Of a stretch of DNA of 64,000 nucleotides, positions 49,385 to 62,627 are shown in pieces (the stretch's first letter is position 1; each line of letters opens with the position of its first letter). The DNA comes from Lepeophtheirus salmonis (taxonomy: Eukaryota; Arthropoda; Copepoda; Siphonostomatoida; Caligidae). Under the pieces are notes generated by a model that ran no database searches, was not told the DNA's origin, and saw only the letters and a program-made list of their open reading frames with translations. Position numbers and translations under genes: made by a program. The stretch is from positions 68,483,702-68,547,701 of the forward strand of contig NC_052135.2 in NCBI RefSeq assembly GCF_016086655.4, in the 5' to 3' direction.

Positions 49385-49545
49385 GTGAGGCCTTCTCTCT
49401 TTTTCTTTTTTTGTTTCTTCTTCTCTTTCGCTTGCTGCTGCTCTTTTTTCGCTCTTTTTTTTTTCTTCTTTTAATTCTGGATGCATGCTATGAATTCTCT
49501 TTCTTCTTTTTTCTTTCTCTTTTCCACTAGTTTCTTTATTTGTGG
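49385..49545 (+). other. Pyrimidine-rich tract before the RRM gene
   Basis: T and C dominate the plus strand for about 160 nt, ending about 165 nt before the start codon. It is probably leader or promoter sequence. Confidence 0.45.
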
Positions 49546-49709
49546 AATCCTAGAATGAATGCGACTTGAGGCACCGTTCCTTCTTCTTTTGAGTTTTGAG
49601 TTGTAACTTGTGTTGACTTGAGTTTACATTGAGGAGGAAATCAGTGAGGATTCCTGGGATTTCTCCTATCCTTGTGCTTGCTTCTAATCGTGGGCAGTAA
49701 GTGATTCTG

Positions 49710-50963
49710 ATGATGGATATAGTGGAAGAAGATGCAGAATCTCTTCTGGAGTTGAAGGAAGGGGAAGAGGAGGACGATGCAGTCGTGAAGTCCATCACGA
49801 AGGCGGACGTGGAGGAGCTCTTGGGAGGAAGTCTGGATGAGGATGAAGAAGAAGAGAGTGTCTGCGAGGAATCTGGGGTCAAGTGCGTGGAAGAGGTGGA
49901 AGAGGGTTTGGAGAAGAAGGGTGAATTGGAGGAGGTTGTCAAGTGTGAGTCTGTTGAGAAGAGTCCTTGCTGCACCAACACCAACACCAACACCAACACT
50001 TCTCATCTCCCCTCCCTAATTGAGCGATCCTCTATTCCCGAAGGAGTAGGGAGAGGACCGCCCTTTGTGTCGAATGGGCCTGGAAGAGGTCGTTTCCCTC
50101 CTCATCGAGGCCCTTTGATGCGTTTCTTTCCTCCTCATCGACTCCCGCCTCCATTTCATTTCAGAGGTGGTCCTCCACCTCATCCTCACTTTATGCGGCC
50201 TCCAATGAGGCCTCCTCCACATCCTCTTCTGAGGCACGAACATCGATTCATTGCTCCACATCCAAGATCACCCTATAACAGTGTCTCCAAAGCCCTTTCT
50301 ATCGCACGCATTGTTGTACAAAAAAAGTTAAAAGCGGAGGCAGAAGAAGCTAAAGCTAAAGCAAGTGAACCTACTTCAGATTCGCCTCCTTCTACACCTA
50401 CGAAACAACCTGGGATACAGCCTCTTATGTCTATTAAGACTACCATTCCAAACAAAATGCATAGGCCTCCTCTTCTTGTCCAACCTAGACCTTTAAAAAG
50501 ACCACTGCAGGAGCCACCCAAACCCACCAATCCTCCTGTACCTCTTATTCGAGGAGGACCTGGACAAGTGCATTCTAATCTTCGTCGTATTCAGACTGTC
50601 GATGAACCTCCTCCCACCAAAAGATACTCTGTATCTGATCAACTGAAGGCTGTTTCCATAGCACATAAGCCTGCTCCAACATTAACTCGTATTAATATCG
50701 AACCGGGTCCTCCTCCCAATAATGAAAATAATCAAATTAAAAAAGGAACACGAATCAAGATATCCAACCTTCCAGCTTCAGCCACATTCGAAAAAATGTG
50801 TTCCATGACTACTGCATGTGGCAGTGTCAAAACCATTAACATTCTAGGTGAAGACAATTCTGCTGTCATTGAATTCATGGACACACAGAGTGCGGAAAAC
50901 TTCTATCGGCTAAATAATAGAAAAATGATGGATCTCTCCATTCTAAATATTTCTATGATTTGA
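49710..50963 (+). CDS. Pro/His/Arg-rich protein with a C-terminal RRM
   Basis: A single 417-residue frame starting at ATG 49710, which follows an in-frame TAA at 49698. A second Met comes immediately after. The N-terminus is strongly acidic (Glu/Asp runs to about residue 85). A TNTNTNT stretch coded by an ACCAAC hexanucleotide repeat (49976-50000) leads into a region rich in Gly, Arg, Pro, His and Phe (about residues 110-190). Helical Ala/Lys/Glu and Pro-rich linkers follow. The last ~73 residues form an RNA-recognition motif with RNP2-like IKISNLP and RNP1-like SAVIEFMD. The aromatic residues usual in both RNPs are partly replaced, so its RNA contact may be atypical. The layout recalls RBM33-type nuclear RNA-binding proteins, but I cannot establish orthology. 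Confidence 0.8.
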   Translation: MMDIVEEDAESLLELKEGEEEDDAVVKSITKADVEELLGGSLDEDEEEESVCEESGVKCVEEVEEGLEKKGELEEVVKCESVEKSPCCTNTNTNTNTSHLPSLIERSSIPEGVGRGPPFVSNGPGRGRFPPHRGPLMRFFPPHRLPPPFHFRGGPPPHPHFMRPPMRPPPHPLLRHEHRFIAPHPRSPYNSVSKALSIARIVVQKKLKAEAEEAKAKASEPTSDSPPSTPTKQPGIQPLMSIKTTIPNKMHRPPLLVQPRPLKRPLQEPPKPTNPPVPLIRGGPGQVHSNLRRIQTVDEPPPTKRYSVSDQLKAVSIAHKPAPTLTRINIEPGPPPNNENNQIKKGTRIKISNLPASATFEKMCSMTTACGSVKTINILGEDNSAVIEFMDTQSAENFYRLNNRKMMDLSILNISMI

Positions 50964-52851
50964 TCTAAAAATCCCTTCGATTGGTCTCTTTCTCTTTTAC
51001 ATTATTATTAAGAATCTATGCCTTTTAAAAACAATGTTCTGTTAATATGTATTTCATTAAAAATATACTTCCTTCAATTACTGAGAAATAGTATATTCTC
51101 TCCTTCTCTGAAAGAAAGAGTGAATACATGGATTCTCAAAGTAAATAAGGACGTATATTTTTTTCATCTTTATAAGTTTATGAGTATTTGTGTTTTTGTT
51201 GTTATTATGACCAAAACTAACTTACTTAAGCATCGTGGTGAATTGGAACTTTTTATTTATTATTTCTTTTTTGATTTCTTATATTATTCATCAGTGTTCT
51301 ACTACTACAACTTCTTCTACTACTACAGCTCAGATACTTTTTCCACAAAATACCAAATTTACTATGATATTTTCATTATGTTGTATTAATTGTATAAATT
51401 TACAAAAAGAAAAAAGAAAAAAAACACTACAGAATTAAACATCATAATTGTTTGGTTTCCTTTAGAAAATGTATTCTTGAATCAATCAAATTTTTATACA
51501 ACCGTCTTACTTAAACCTATCTTCCACCCAGTGGACTTTTTTTTAAATTCAATTTTTGCCTAAGGATGATTGATCCATCATCGCCTTTACTACTCATTCT
51601 GTGATATCCTTAACAATCTGTGATATAATCATGTATTTTATCATTCCTCATGCCATTCATTGCTTGCCCCCAACACACTTAAAAATACATTGTTTGTTTA
51701 CAAATGAAATGTCAAAATTATAATCTCTATCAACATATATATATACTTTATATGCATATATATAACAATCGTTCCATTTCCCCCACCCACCAAGTGATCC
51801 AACTTGGCAATAGCTTATTGTTTTTGACTTCACCCATGTCACAATGTCTTGCTCCACTTGTTTGTATGTAAAATCATTCGATTTGTCAATCACGGTCCCA
51901 CCAAATTCTCAAAGATACACCTTCAACAATAAAGATAAAAAGATGATTTTGGATAATCCTTTCTACTGGCCCATTTTTAATATAATTTGAAAGTAATTCA
52001 GAAAAATGTTTGATTGATCTTTGTTAGGAAGGGGTCAAATCATCTTCGGAATATTATTAGAGGTGATATTTTTTTTCTTCCCAACTTAAAGAACTACCTC
52101 TCAAATTAATGTAACTTTTCCGAAACAACATATTATGTACCATTCATTCTTATTATAAAGGTACATCCAACGATTTGAAAAATATCCGCCCTACTTTGAA
52201 CTCTCATAATTTTACAATTTGTTAATATTTCGAATAGTATGTGTGTCCTATCATCTCATTATTATTATTATTACAGGTGCGTTATTGAATGGCTCTTCAA
52301 TTTTTCATGGCCCGCTTAAATATTTCTCTAGGCCATTTACCGGAAGACAATTATTTGTATTCACATATAAAGTTGTGTTGCTAATGTGATGCCTACGACT
52401 CCTCTGATTTCTGTTATTTTTAAACAGCTACCTAACTTAATTGTGTACATACATTGTTTGATATCCCAAATAGTTGTTGATATACCTCTCTTCCCTTCCA
52501 TTTTGTTACATACATACTTACAAACTATTCCATTATTTCAACAAACATAAAACAACTTCACAACGCCAATAATTTTTGATCTCTCTTTTTTTTAAATATA
52601 TATATTATTTTTTTACTTTTTTTTCCATTTTTTTATTTTTTTACCCCATTTCATAATAGTTTCTATATTTTTTACTATTATGTAAATGTAATCCGTCACT
52701 CGGTTTCTTCCTTTCAATAATGAAGTTTTTTTAAATGTTTCCTATTTCCAAAAGAGAAACTGGCTTTCTACTCTTTAAATAAAAGCCCTCCCAGTATAAA
52801 TCAATGGTACCACATTCAATTGGAAAGCTTTGTTGTTTATAATGATATAAA
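50964..52851 (+). other. Probable long 3' UTR and intergenic DNA
   Basis: AT-rich sequence follows the RRM gene. A candidate AATAAA at 51928 would give a 3' UTR of nearly 1 kb, with CTACTA/CTTCTA repeats at about 51298-51330. No coding gene was recognised. The minus-strand frame at 51657-51893 has no motif. Confidence 0.4.
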
Positions 52852-53109
52852 CAGGGCCGGTTTTGTCGTGAGAGGGGGCTATTGCAAGGATCAATGTTCA
52901 GGGCCCTTTTCTGCCTTTCTTTAAAATACAAATATATAATCACGTTCTTAATAACATAAGAATATTAATACAGTGGGCTTCGTTAATGTACACTATTTAA
53001 TTTCGAATCTTTTTTTTTATTTTTTTTTTAAAGAAAATAATTTCTCACGGTGTCCTTGTTACGCTTAAGTGCGGGGCCTAGGATAGGTGCCCCTCTGAAA
53101 CCGGCACTG
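52852..53109. mobile_element. hAT-type MITE
   Basis: The tips CAGGGCCGGTTT (52852-52863) and AAACCGGCACTG (53098-53109) are inverse complements with one mismatch and enclose 258 bp. CAGGGCCGGTTT is a common hAT terminus. The 8-bp flanks (GATATAAA on the left, TATACATA on the right) are only partly alike, so the target duplication has decayed. No transposase is encoded. Confidence 0.7.
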
Positions 53110-55000
53110 TATACATACACATCTTATTTTGCTAATGTCATTCTTAATAGCATCTTGTAATTCATGTTTCTATTAATTCATTCAGATGTACGGGTAAATT
53201 TGTTTCTTTTCTTGAGTGGTTATGCTCATAGTTTCAAAATATTATATTTTTTTATTCATTAATGACTTATCATCCAACTATCATAATATTGGGGTTTTTT
53301 TTATTTATCAAAACCAAAAAAGACATCTATTTCTGCTTGCAATTATAATGAGACGAAAAATAAGTCGGCTGGCTTTTAATCCTTTCTCATTATTAATTAA
53401 TAGTGTGTACCAAGTACTAAATTGAATAAATGAGGAACTTTTATATATTAGAATTGATTTATTTTATTTTTGAAGATTCATTTGTCATGGACTACCTTCC
53501 TTGGTGCATATCCTGGGTATTAAGGCGTCATCTTTGATGATGATTGACCATATTAGTGGTAAAACACTGTCTAAAATGTGTTAATTTGCCGATCAAGAAT
53601 ATGCTTAGAAAATTAAATGCAGTCAACCCCTGATAATAGTATCTCCTTGATTTCAATGCATCCAAAACTTTATTAAGTAAAAAAAATATGTACTTGTTTG
53701 CCAACCTCATATTTAAAATTTTTTTTAGGTACTATTTAGTTCCTCAGAGTGTACCTACTTGTCCTTTTATTTTTGTCAATATATCAATTTTATTCTTCCC
53801 CTCTCATTCAACGGTAAAATTATGGAACCAATTTTCTCGGATATGTTCTATGGTTATTATATGCCGTATAAGAGAGAAATTGATGCCAAGAAATGTTCTA
53901 AAATATATATTAGAACACATATATTTTGAAAAAAGAAAACCAAATTGCTCTTATCTGGAGAACAAATGTGGTAAGTTAATACCAAACAATCTTGAACACT
54001 AATCAAGAACAAGAGGAATGTCCTAGTTATTATTTTGTACATCATGTCTACATACAGGTCAATATTGCATCAAAACATTTCGATCGATGATGGGCTTTAT
54101 ATTCAAATTTCTGCGACGAGTTTAGATACTCAATAATGTTATCTATAATTTCAAATATTCATTTGATTTATGATAATTAATTTGTTCCCGATATGGACTT
54201 TCAAAGATAATCTATTTAAATTTCTAATTCTGTTATTGTTATGATTAATTATGGTTACTTAATGTGCACTTGGTGGTACCTCCAAAGGATTTATCAGAAT
54301 AATTTGTTGATAGAAATTTGGCGAAGATTAAAAGTGTAATCCATACTCCATTTTGAGAAAAAAATCGTTTTTTCTTACATATGGGTGTATATATAATATT
54401 TTTATTTATTGTGTCAAAAAAATTGTTGTTAGAAAAAACTATTCTTATCCAGACTTAACTATATAATACTTTCAATATATTAGTAAAATATCGTTATAAT
54501 ACATATATTTGAGCAATTTCCCGTCGTTAAGCATGTTATATTTCAAATGCTTTTAATACAAGTAGTATAAAATTCAATTAAAATACTTACATATGAAATA
54601 AATATTTTAATAATCATTCTGTTTCTTTTATAAATTTTATTTTTAAAGCTATTTTTCGTATAAGTTCCATTTAGATTTCAAAAATATACGAGGGAAAATT
54701 GAGACTTTTTGTAGACACTATAATTAAGGTTAGCAGAGTTGTAAATTGATGGAGGACATTATAGTTAATATTGTTGATCAAATGATATGTTCGGATCTTA
54801 AATTTAAAGACACAATTGACATTTAACGCCAATGGGAATTATTTTGTCAAAAATTTTATTAATTCAAATATAAATCTTCGCTTTAGTTAAATTAAATTAA
54901 AATATTGTTATTAAATTTAAATTATTTTGAATTAGTTTTAACTTTTTTTATTTCAATGTTCCGATGGTAAATCAAAAAATTACACTCAAAGAAGGTGGAA
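53110..55000. other. AT-rich intergenic DNA, no gene seen
   Basis: No gene was supported in this stretch. Short open frames are AT-driven. Confidence 0.4.
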
Positions 55001-55707
55001 ATGAAAAATGACCCAATTATAAAAGTATCAAAATCCTCGAAAACTAAGGCGAAGAATTTACTTCAAGTTGTTCAAAAGGAGGCTGTAAAAGTGTGAGTAT
55101 TAAGATTTGAGAAGTATATGGCAAGAGCATAATTAAATATTCAAAATTATAGAAAAGCCCAAATTTTTAAGTTCACTAAGAAAAATAAGTATAAAGAAGA
55201 TCAAAATTTGGTAGCAGCAATGGTGAGTGGTAAGGATGAAGAAAAGTGCGATCACCTTAAAAGGCACCGGGCCATATTCCTTAACTTTGTGGACAATCTT
55301 TTAGACCCTTATTCATTCACCGATCCTCAATGTGTTTACAATAACGTATTTGAAAGACCTGATAATCTTCGTCGAGAATTGTCAGGAGAATCACCTATTG
55401 TCAATTTGGAAATTGAGGGAAGAGCTGCCTCTCTTTCTGAGTATGTTTAAAAATTAAATAATTAATTATGGTTAAATAACAACTTTCATGTATTTATAGA
55501 TCTTCATTCATATCTCAAGTACAATTGTCGAGAGTTAGTACATCTTTGAGAGAACTATTGAGCTTTGGTGATAGTGCATGTGCTACAAGCGAGAGAGGGT
55601 TCGAATATTTCATCCTACCACAAATAATAGCTGGGGTAACTGTAATGCTCCTTGGTATGATACTCTTTCTTGGAGTCTTCCACTCAAGAAAGGTGTTTGG
55701 ATTTTAA
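55001..55707 (+). CDS. Small protein with a C-terminal membrane segment, three exons
   Basis: Exons 55001-55092, 55153-55440 and 55500-55707 join in frame across two tiny introns. These are GTGAGT...TTATAG (60 nt) and GTATGT...TTATAG (59 nt). They give 195 residues. The N-terminus is Lys-rich. The middle holds CDHLKRHRAIFLNFVDNLLD and an acidic/Ser-rich part. Residues about 164-187 (FILPQIIAGVTVMLLGMILF and following) form one hydrophobic helix, followed by a basic end (HSRKVFGF). The layout suggests a tail-anchored or single-pass membrane protein. I recognise no family. Two strong donor sites, matched phases and a contiguous frame make chance unlikely. Additional upstream exons cannot be excluded. 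Confidence 0.7.
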
Positions 55708-58700
55708 TATACATATAGTAAATTACCCCTTATATAAAAATCATCTTACATTATAGGTATGATGAAATATATATGTATTTTAAACAATAATTAATTAACT
55801 TTTGAACTTGAGTTTTAAATACAGTAGACTGATTAATGTATAATTGTTTTATAAAATTAAATTTATTAATGCTCAAAAGTATTTAAGAACTAAATGATTT
55901 ATTTGGTTTAATTTTTCCAGTGTCTCTGTTTCTATTAATTACTTACCATTGGGAAAACTTAAATAACGGAAACTTAAATTTATTCAACCTGATACCAACT
56001 ATTAATATGTGCTACTTATATAACGACAAAAATAGCACTACTATCCATTTTAAAAGAAATATATTTTTTTGCAAAGTATTTACTCCTTCAATCTGCAAAC
56101 CGTTTTTCAGAAAAAAGTTTCATCCTATGATTAATAATAAAGGACCAAAAAATTACGCGCAATATGCGGTACTACGACACGTTCTTTATAATTTTTTGAT
56201 TCGAAATAATCATTTTAAGACAAAACTATTAAAACTTTTGAAAGATTTTTTATTCATCTAAAATAGTTATTTTTTACACAATGCTCAATTTTTACTTATA
56301 TTGACTATTTTTTAGGTAAAAATTCTATTTTTTATATTTATAAAATTATAAAATTTACAACTTAATAGTCATAGTAAGAAGCAGTTAGGGCCCACCAGGG
56401 AAGTAAAAAGGGTGAGCAAAAAATTTGTTTCACTGTCTTAAAGAAGAAGGGTTAAGATATCAAATAAAGATCACATCGTAACGTACTTCAATAATATACA
56501 CTAACATAATCTCTTGTGTAATCCATGCGTACTTTGTAGGTACATATATAATTATTTACTATTTTTATTAGTGAAATTACTATTCTACTATAATAATTTA
56601 ATCATTTAAAATAGATTAACACTAAATTTTAATAAGCTGTATGTGTTATTGCTGTCATAATTATTAATAATATTGATATATTATGTTCTGTAAGGGGTTT
56701 CCTGGAATGCAAATCAAATATCTATAACTTTTTCAACATTATACTATATAGACAATGTTGTATATTATTTATAAATTTCAAGTGCACAATATTTTATTGT
56801 CCACTAAAATCGAGGTTGCCCTTGATTTTAGGTTCCAAAGTTCCGTAGTCTTATCGCAACCAAAGAGACTAAAAAGGAAAGGAAAGAGAAGACAAGATGG
56901 TTGAAACAAAAACTAGGTATATAAATTATGTTCGGGATTCACATAACCTCGATATATAAAAAATAGAATATAAATACCCTTCGTAAATTATTTGGGTTAT
57001 GTATTTTCGTTTTCAAATAACATTTTTAATTTTTTGGACCCTCTTTATGATTAAGATACAATGAACTATGGCTTTAATTAAGAGTTTAAGTTTCTGGCTA
57101 AAGAAAAATATATAACACAGTCCGAAACATCGACTTGTATTAAATTATATTAGATGAATCTTAGTCTAAATGTAGCTTTTTTTTTTTTTAAATAAATAAT
57201 AATACATTTTATACTCTTTCGAGTCAATGCAAACCCTTCGTCAACCGAGTTTATCAATGACTCGATTGCTTAATCATCCTTATCAAATTTGAATATATAT
57301 TGAACATATGAATTATCTTAATTCGTATTACTGAATACATATAGTTCTTTTAAGATATGGTCCAGCGAATTAATTTTAAGATGGATATGCCTAATTAGAA
57401 GATAAAGTTAAACACCTACGAAATACTCAAAAGAATAAAAAAATTCTATTTAGTTATCACACTAATTTGGTCTATTGGGATAAATCTATTGTAGTCCTTA
57501 AACCCGCTCTACATTTAATAAAATTCCAAAGGAGCTATATATTAATTACTGGAATATAGCATTGTACTCAACTAATGATCTATTAATTTTTATAGAAATA
57601 AGTAATACGTCATTTACATCGATGTAAATTTAATGGGATCTCTGTTTTATTATTCCACAAATACGATATAATTTATTCTTATTGTTGAGAAATGTATTCA
57701 TTAGTTTTGAAACCATATGTCCGATTGGACTCCTAAATAAATATAATAGATTTACATTTCTATTTGCATAAAGCTCTTAATGATGATGAAGAAATGTTCA
57801 GCTCTTCAATTATTTAGTGACTAACAATTGATCAATTTGTCATTACAAAATTCAGTTTATGATACATTAAAAATTATAATTTGATTTCAATAAAGTTAAT
57901 ATTGTATTTCCTTATTATTACTTAGATAAGATGTTATATAATTTCTTCATTAATTGATATATATTATGTTTATTCATGCTCCTGTTTCTTTACTTTGGTT
58001 ACATTTTTAAAAATAAATGCTACATTTATATAATATAATATGTTATTAATCAAAAAATAATTACTAGATTTGGTTCAAGTTGTGCATTCTTTTCTGAGCT
58101 AACTTTATTCATACATAATAAATATTATTATATTTATAATTTGTACATGATTCCGTGGTATTTGTTAATCTTTTCATATTACAAGGATAAAGACTTCTCT
58201 TTACCCGTCAATTAATCCTAAGTAGACTGCTCACATAGTTGATCCGTAAATCGCCTTCTTCGCTATCATTATTGGGTGAGCATCAAGTATGAGTTGGAGT
58301 ATGAAGAACATAAAGTAAGGTTTGGATTTATTTTTTGTAAGCTCTTATTCTACTCTATTCTTATTTAATGAAAGTTTTCGACTTTGATTTTCTTCTTATA
58401 ACCGAAAATAGATAGAACTGCATCGTGTGTCAAGGCCATCGTCCTTCTAAAGGTCGACTCCGATACATATTATCTTCAAAGTGAACCTAAAACAAATATT
58501 TTTGTTAGTTAAGTAAATATTTAATTTAACAAGAATGTAATGTCTTGAATGCTCCATAGGGAGTATATATGGACATCTAGCAGCGCTAATCCACAACTTT
58601 CACTGAATTTTGCCCTTCAAAAAGGAAATATTCTATGAGGACTAGAACCACGACGCCTCTTTCTTTTATAGTCTCTTTAATCAGAACCTACGTGAATTAT

Positions 58701-59149
58701 TTTGAAGATATTGTTTTTGAAAGCACAAGATTAAGTCTGAATTGATCAGTATTATGTATCAGTCACATTTTTCTATAGAACCTTCTGAATTAATTTAATA
58801 GACAAGGATAGCACTAAACATATTATAAAAATACATTGATTAAAATGTCATTAAATCATTGAAAAAATATTTTTCTAAAAAAAAAAAAAAATAGGCAGTA
58901 TTTTACGAGTTATATGATGTCTTATTAATACAATACGTTAATGGATATTAAGTTACTATAATGATTAAATAATATATCTTTGGAAATGGATTATAATTTC
59001 AATGGTAATAAACATCCAATTTTTTTAATTGAGATAAATTTGGAAAAAACAAATTCATAGTTATGCAATATAATCAAAGTGATAGACCATTATCTAACGT
59101 AATCTCGATATGGAAATTATTAAATAATTATTTTGTTGGATCAGTCCCT
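55708..59149. other. AT-rich intergenic DNA, no gene seen
   Basis: About 3.4 kb with no supported gene. An open frame at 55920-56261 is Asn/Lys/Phe-rich without motifs. A possible short exon pair around 58289-58500 (ATG, GTAAGG donor, TAG acceptor) is too small to call. Confidence 0.4.
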
Positions 59150-59345
59150 AGGACTCGCCCTTAGTTTTTTATCGGTCCGATCTTTTAATAATAGAACCAT
59201 CTTTCTTTTCAAAGTTCCCATGACATTCAATTTTCTTTTTCACGTCATAGACAGCTTTTCTGGAAACTCCAATAATAGGTCTTGAAATTTCAGTTTGAAA
59301 CTCGCAGTAAGAAATCGCCGTAGCTCATGGACAAGGCGCTCGGGA
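59150..59345 (-). pseudogene. Tc1-type transposase HTH remnant
   Basis: The minus strand reads SYCEFQTEISRPIIGVSRKA followed by VYDVKKKIECHGNFEKKDGS. This fits the second helix of a Tc1/mariner HTH (GVSRKTVYxVKKRIxxxGxFxxKxGSG). Stops follow in all frames. Confidence 0.45.
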
Positions 59346-60599
59346 GAAGTTTTTCACTTGAATTTAATGTACGTTCGCGCCCAGGCGATTACTAGAGAAA
59401 TAAATATACTTTCTGTATATGGATTTCACCATAAGATTCCTATGTCAAATGGAGTAAATGTAATATTATAATGTTGACTTATACTTAACCACTTCAACTT
59501 CATCTAACCAATTAAAGGAAAATTAAAAAGAAAAAAACAATAGATAAACCACATAAACATGTAGAGACATAAAGCTTTGTTTCCCTTTCTATATACTATA
59601 TTTTTATATAGCTGATATTTCATAGAAACAATAAATATTCGGAACTTTTGATGTCAGTTACTTAAAATCCCTAGATTTGGCATAATTTAAGTGTATAAAT
59701 ATCAAGTTTCCCCGTGCCACCGGTCATGTTATAATGTATCATTTTACACAATTATCTAACGTAATTTCAATATGGAAATTATTAAATAACCCTATCCAAC
59801 AAAATCACACTTTTTTCTATGTACAAGAACAGCATATGCTCAACTATGTACAGTTTGATCCCCTGGTTCCAAATATGGCCTTATTTTTTTTTTGAAATAT
59901 TGTCGTGGCCTTATCTTAAATTGACAACGATATAGAGTGTTTTTGAGGAGGTTCATTTTTTTAAATTAACATTCATACTTTCAGCTACCGAATGCAATAT
60001 TTTTATACTTTTTGAATATATTTGTTTTGAAGCTAAGAGTTTCTGAATAAAAAACACCTATTTTCACTTTAAACAAAGATAACTTGACTGAAAAGTATGA
60101 TGCAGACATTTTAAAAATGGTTTTATAATTTTTTAACATTCGCCTTTAAAATATATTAAAATAACTTGTACCTATCTTCAATAACCGAGGGCTTAAAACA
60201 GCATTGAACCTTAAAAATAACAATAAATGTATGCCCCCCTTTTTCTGAAGGCCACGAGGCTATGAGAGAAAAAATAAGGATATATTTGGAGTCAAGGGAT
60301 CAAACTCTATTAAATAGAACCTATACTTTTTTGTACCATTTTTGCTGTTGGACAGTGTAATTATTTTGTAGGACTGATTTCCTCATCTCACTTAGTTTTT
60401 ATTTATTGGTAGAATCTTTTTTAGCATTTAACAGTCTTAAGGATCCCTTAGTCAATCTTTCGATCTTAGCTATCATTTTTTTTTTTACTATTACCTAGAA
60501 TTGAAAAAAATAAAAACGAATAATACGGATGATACTTGAGTATTATAAATTCTAGCAACACAATATAATGACATTTTCTAAATGCTTTGATCTCAACTT
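59346..60599. other. AT-rich intergenic DNA, no gene seen
   Basis: No gene recognised. The phrase CATTATCTAACGTAATCTCGATATGGAAATTATTAAATA at about 59090 has a near-copy at about 59750, a short local duplication. Confidence 0.4.
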
Positions 60600-61200
60600 G
60601 CGGCGTAATGAATAGACGAAGAGGTTTGCATCTGGGCTATAGGGTGGCTATTTTGCTTTCTTACATAAATTAATCGTTTTGGCCAAAAATGATTTGGTAA
60701 TTTTGCCTGTGTGTGCTGAAGCTCCATCCTATCGGGAAACTATATTAGCTTTAGGGAAATTTTTTGACAGCCGAGAATGCAATTTGTCTTAAAGAACTTC
60801 AATGTAATCATTAGGGTGCCATACTCCCATTTGATCCCACAAAGCACAATGCCATTGGTGATGCATACTTTTTTGTGGTGGTGATTATCCTCTCAGCATC
60901 ATCTCCCAAAAATTATCAGCTGGTGATTACAACTGTAATAAACTAGGTTTACACCAAAATGTTTTTCATCTGGAAAGACGATAAATCTTCCCGCTAGTGC
61001 ATATTTAAGCTCATTTAAAAGTCATTTGCACGGTTGGAAGTAGGTACTGTTTGTAAAAGCAGGCCTCTCTAAAATTACCAAGGTCTTAACAACTAAGTTT
61101 TGCAGCTGTTTTATTAATTGCAGTGTAAGAAATTTCCATAACATGATTTCATTTTGACTTGGTTGGGTTTCTATTAATGTGGTTTTTCAAGATTTTTGTC
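60600..61200 (-). pseudogene. Tc1-type transposase remnant, catalytic domain
   Basis: On the minus strand, GRFIVFPDEKHFGVNLVYYS carries the first-Asp block (usual form RIIFSDEKxFxVDxxxNxQN). About 190 nt later comes DRMELQHTQAKLPNHFWPKR (usual form QDGAPAHxAKxTQxFL, second Asp). A reduced WPPYSPDxN-like segment follows. Blocks are in the right order but frames shift and stops occur, so the gene is dead. Confidence 0.5.
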
Positions 61201-62338
61201 TTAATAATAGCTATAATATACGTCACACGGCTTAGGTTTCTAAACTATTTAGTAGTTTTTGTGTAGGGGGTGTTGAAGAAAAACTGGGCAGTCGGCACTG
61301 GACTTGGGTGATGACTACTGATGGATGGTAGACTGACATAAATGATATATGGATTAGAAATGCCGTCATAATAATGTTTTTTAATAGTGAGTAGGAATAG
61401 AATAAAATCTTGTCAATGTTCCTACTCCTTCTCATCAATCGACAATCATCAATTTCATCATCCCCATTTATCTTCCCTTCCTCTTTTCACAATTCAAATC
61501 TACACAAAACAATAAGCAAGTTGCTCTGGCCTCGTACTCCCTTTTTCCAGGATCACATACTCTCCCCTGCTTCAAGTTCAGCTCTGGATTGAACTCTACA
61601 ACAATCATCATCATTCATAGGATCATGGCGTCTTCAAAGAGGGAATTAAATGACTGGAGATGAATTTTACAGGGAACTAGTTTATAGGAATGAAAAGACG
61701 TGGAATTAATTGACCTAGCACCGGATAATAAGTACATTAATGTATCAAAATCAAGTAAGAATGAAAATAGAACCTCTGGATAATTATTTTCATATGTATT
61801 TAGAGTAACCAATTTGTATGTAGCCTATTTCATAGGACTGAAAGGAAATAAGGAGATGAGAGGATGATGGCTTGAGGGGTTTAAAATATGTAAATTAACT
61901 TTTCTTCAAGAAAATAACAGGAGGCGAGGGATAGAAAAAAAAATAACGGCCAATTTATCTACTACAAATGTGGAACCTAATGCATTATAAGAAGCTTATA
62001 ATATTTTGTAATGTGGGTACGAGTGGAGGCCAGCAAGTATCGAATGAATCAGAAAGTGTATTAACTAGTGATGTGCCGTGAGCTGAATTTTGCTGCATGT
62101 GTATTTACGAGTTTCTAAAAAAAAAAAAAAAAATACTCGAGGAATTACGAGCTATACACGTTACTCGTCTGAATAGTATTTAACACATCAATATTTTACT
62201 ACAGTCTGGTTATAGCTTATAGCCAATATGTTTTTAGTGGGACTGATGCTTATTAGCAAATATTATTTTTAAAAGGCAGAAAAGTGAAAATATTTATACC
62301 AGTGGAGAAACATAAATTTTAAATTTCATCGAGAAAGG
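61201..62338. other. Intergenic DNA with a less AT-rich, C-rich block
   Basis: At 61410-61650 the plus strand is richer in C and T than its surroundings and includes ATGGCGTCTTC in a reasonable start context (61625). Its frame closes after 12 codons with no nearby donor, so no gene is called. Confidence 0.35.
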
Positions 62339-62627
62339 CAGGGGCATACCGCAGCATTATTATTATTTTTTGGGGGGGAGGTGGGACGGCTTGGTTTTTT
62401 TTTGTTTTTTTTTCCAAAAAATTAAATTTTTTGGATTTTTTTTCAAAAATCCACAGCTATTCTTAAAAAATTAAATATTTTGGAAAAAAATTCAAAAATC
62501 TACAGCTTTTCTTAAAAAATTAATTTTTTTGGAAAAAAAAATTTAATATTTTTTTTTTTTTGTAAAAAGCAAAAATTCCTTAATTTAGAAAGGGCTACAG
62601 CCCCTCCCCTGTGGACGCCCCTGAAAA
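62339..62627. repeat. CAGGGGC-family hAT-like repeat with AT-rich core
   Basis: CAGGGGCATACCGCAG at 62339 and CTGTGGACGCCCCTG at 62612-62627 are inverse-related ends. The core has repeated TTGGAAAAAAATTCAAAAAT and CTACAGCT words. It has the same layout as 3243-3775. Confidence 0.6.
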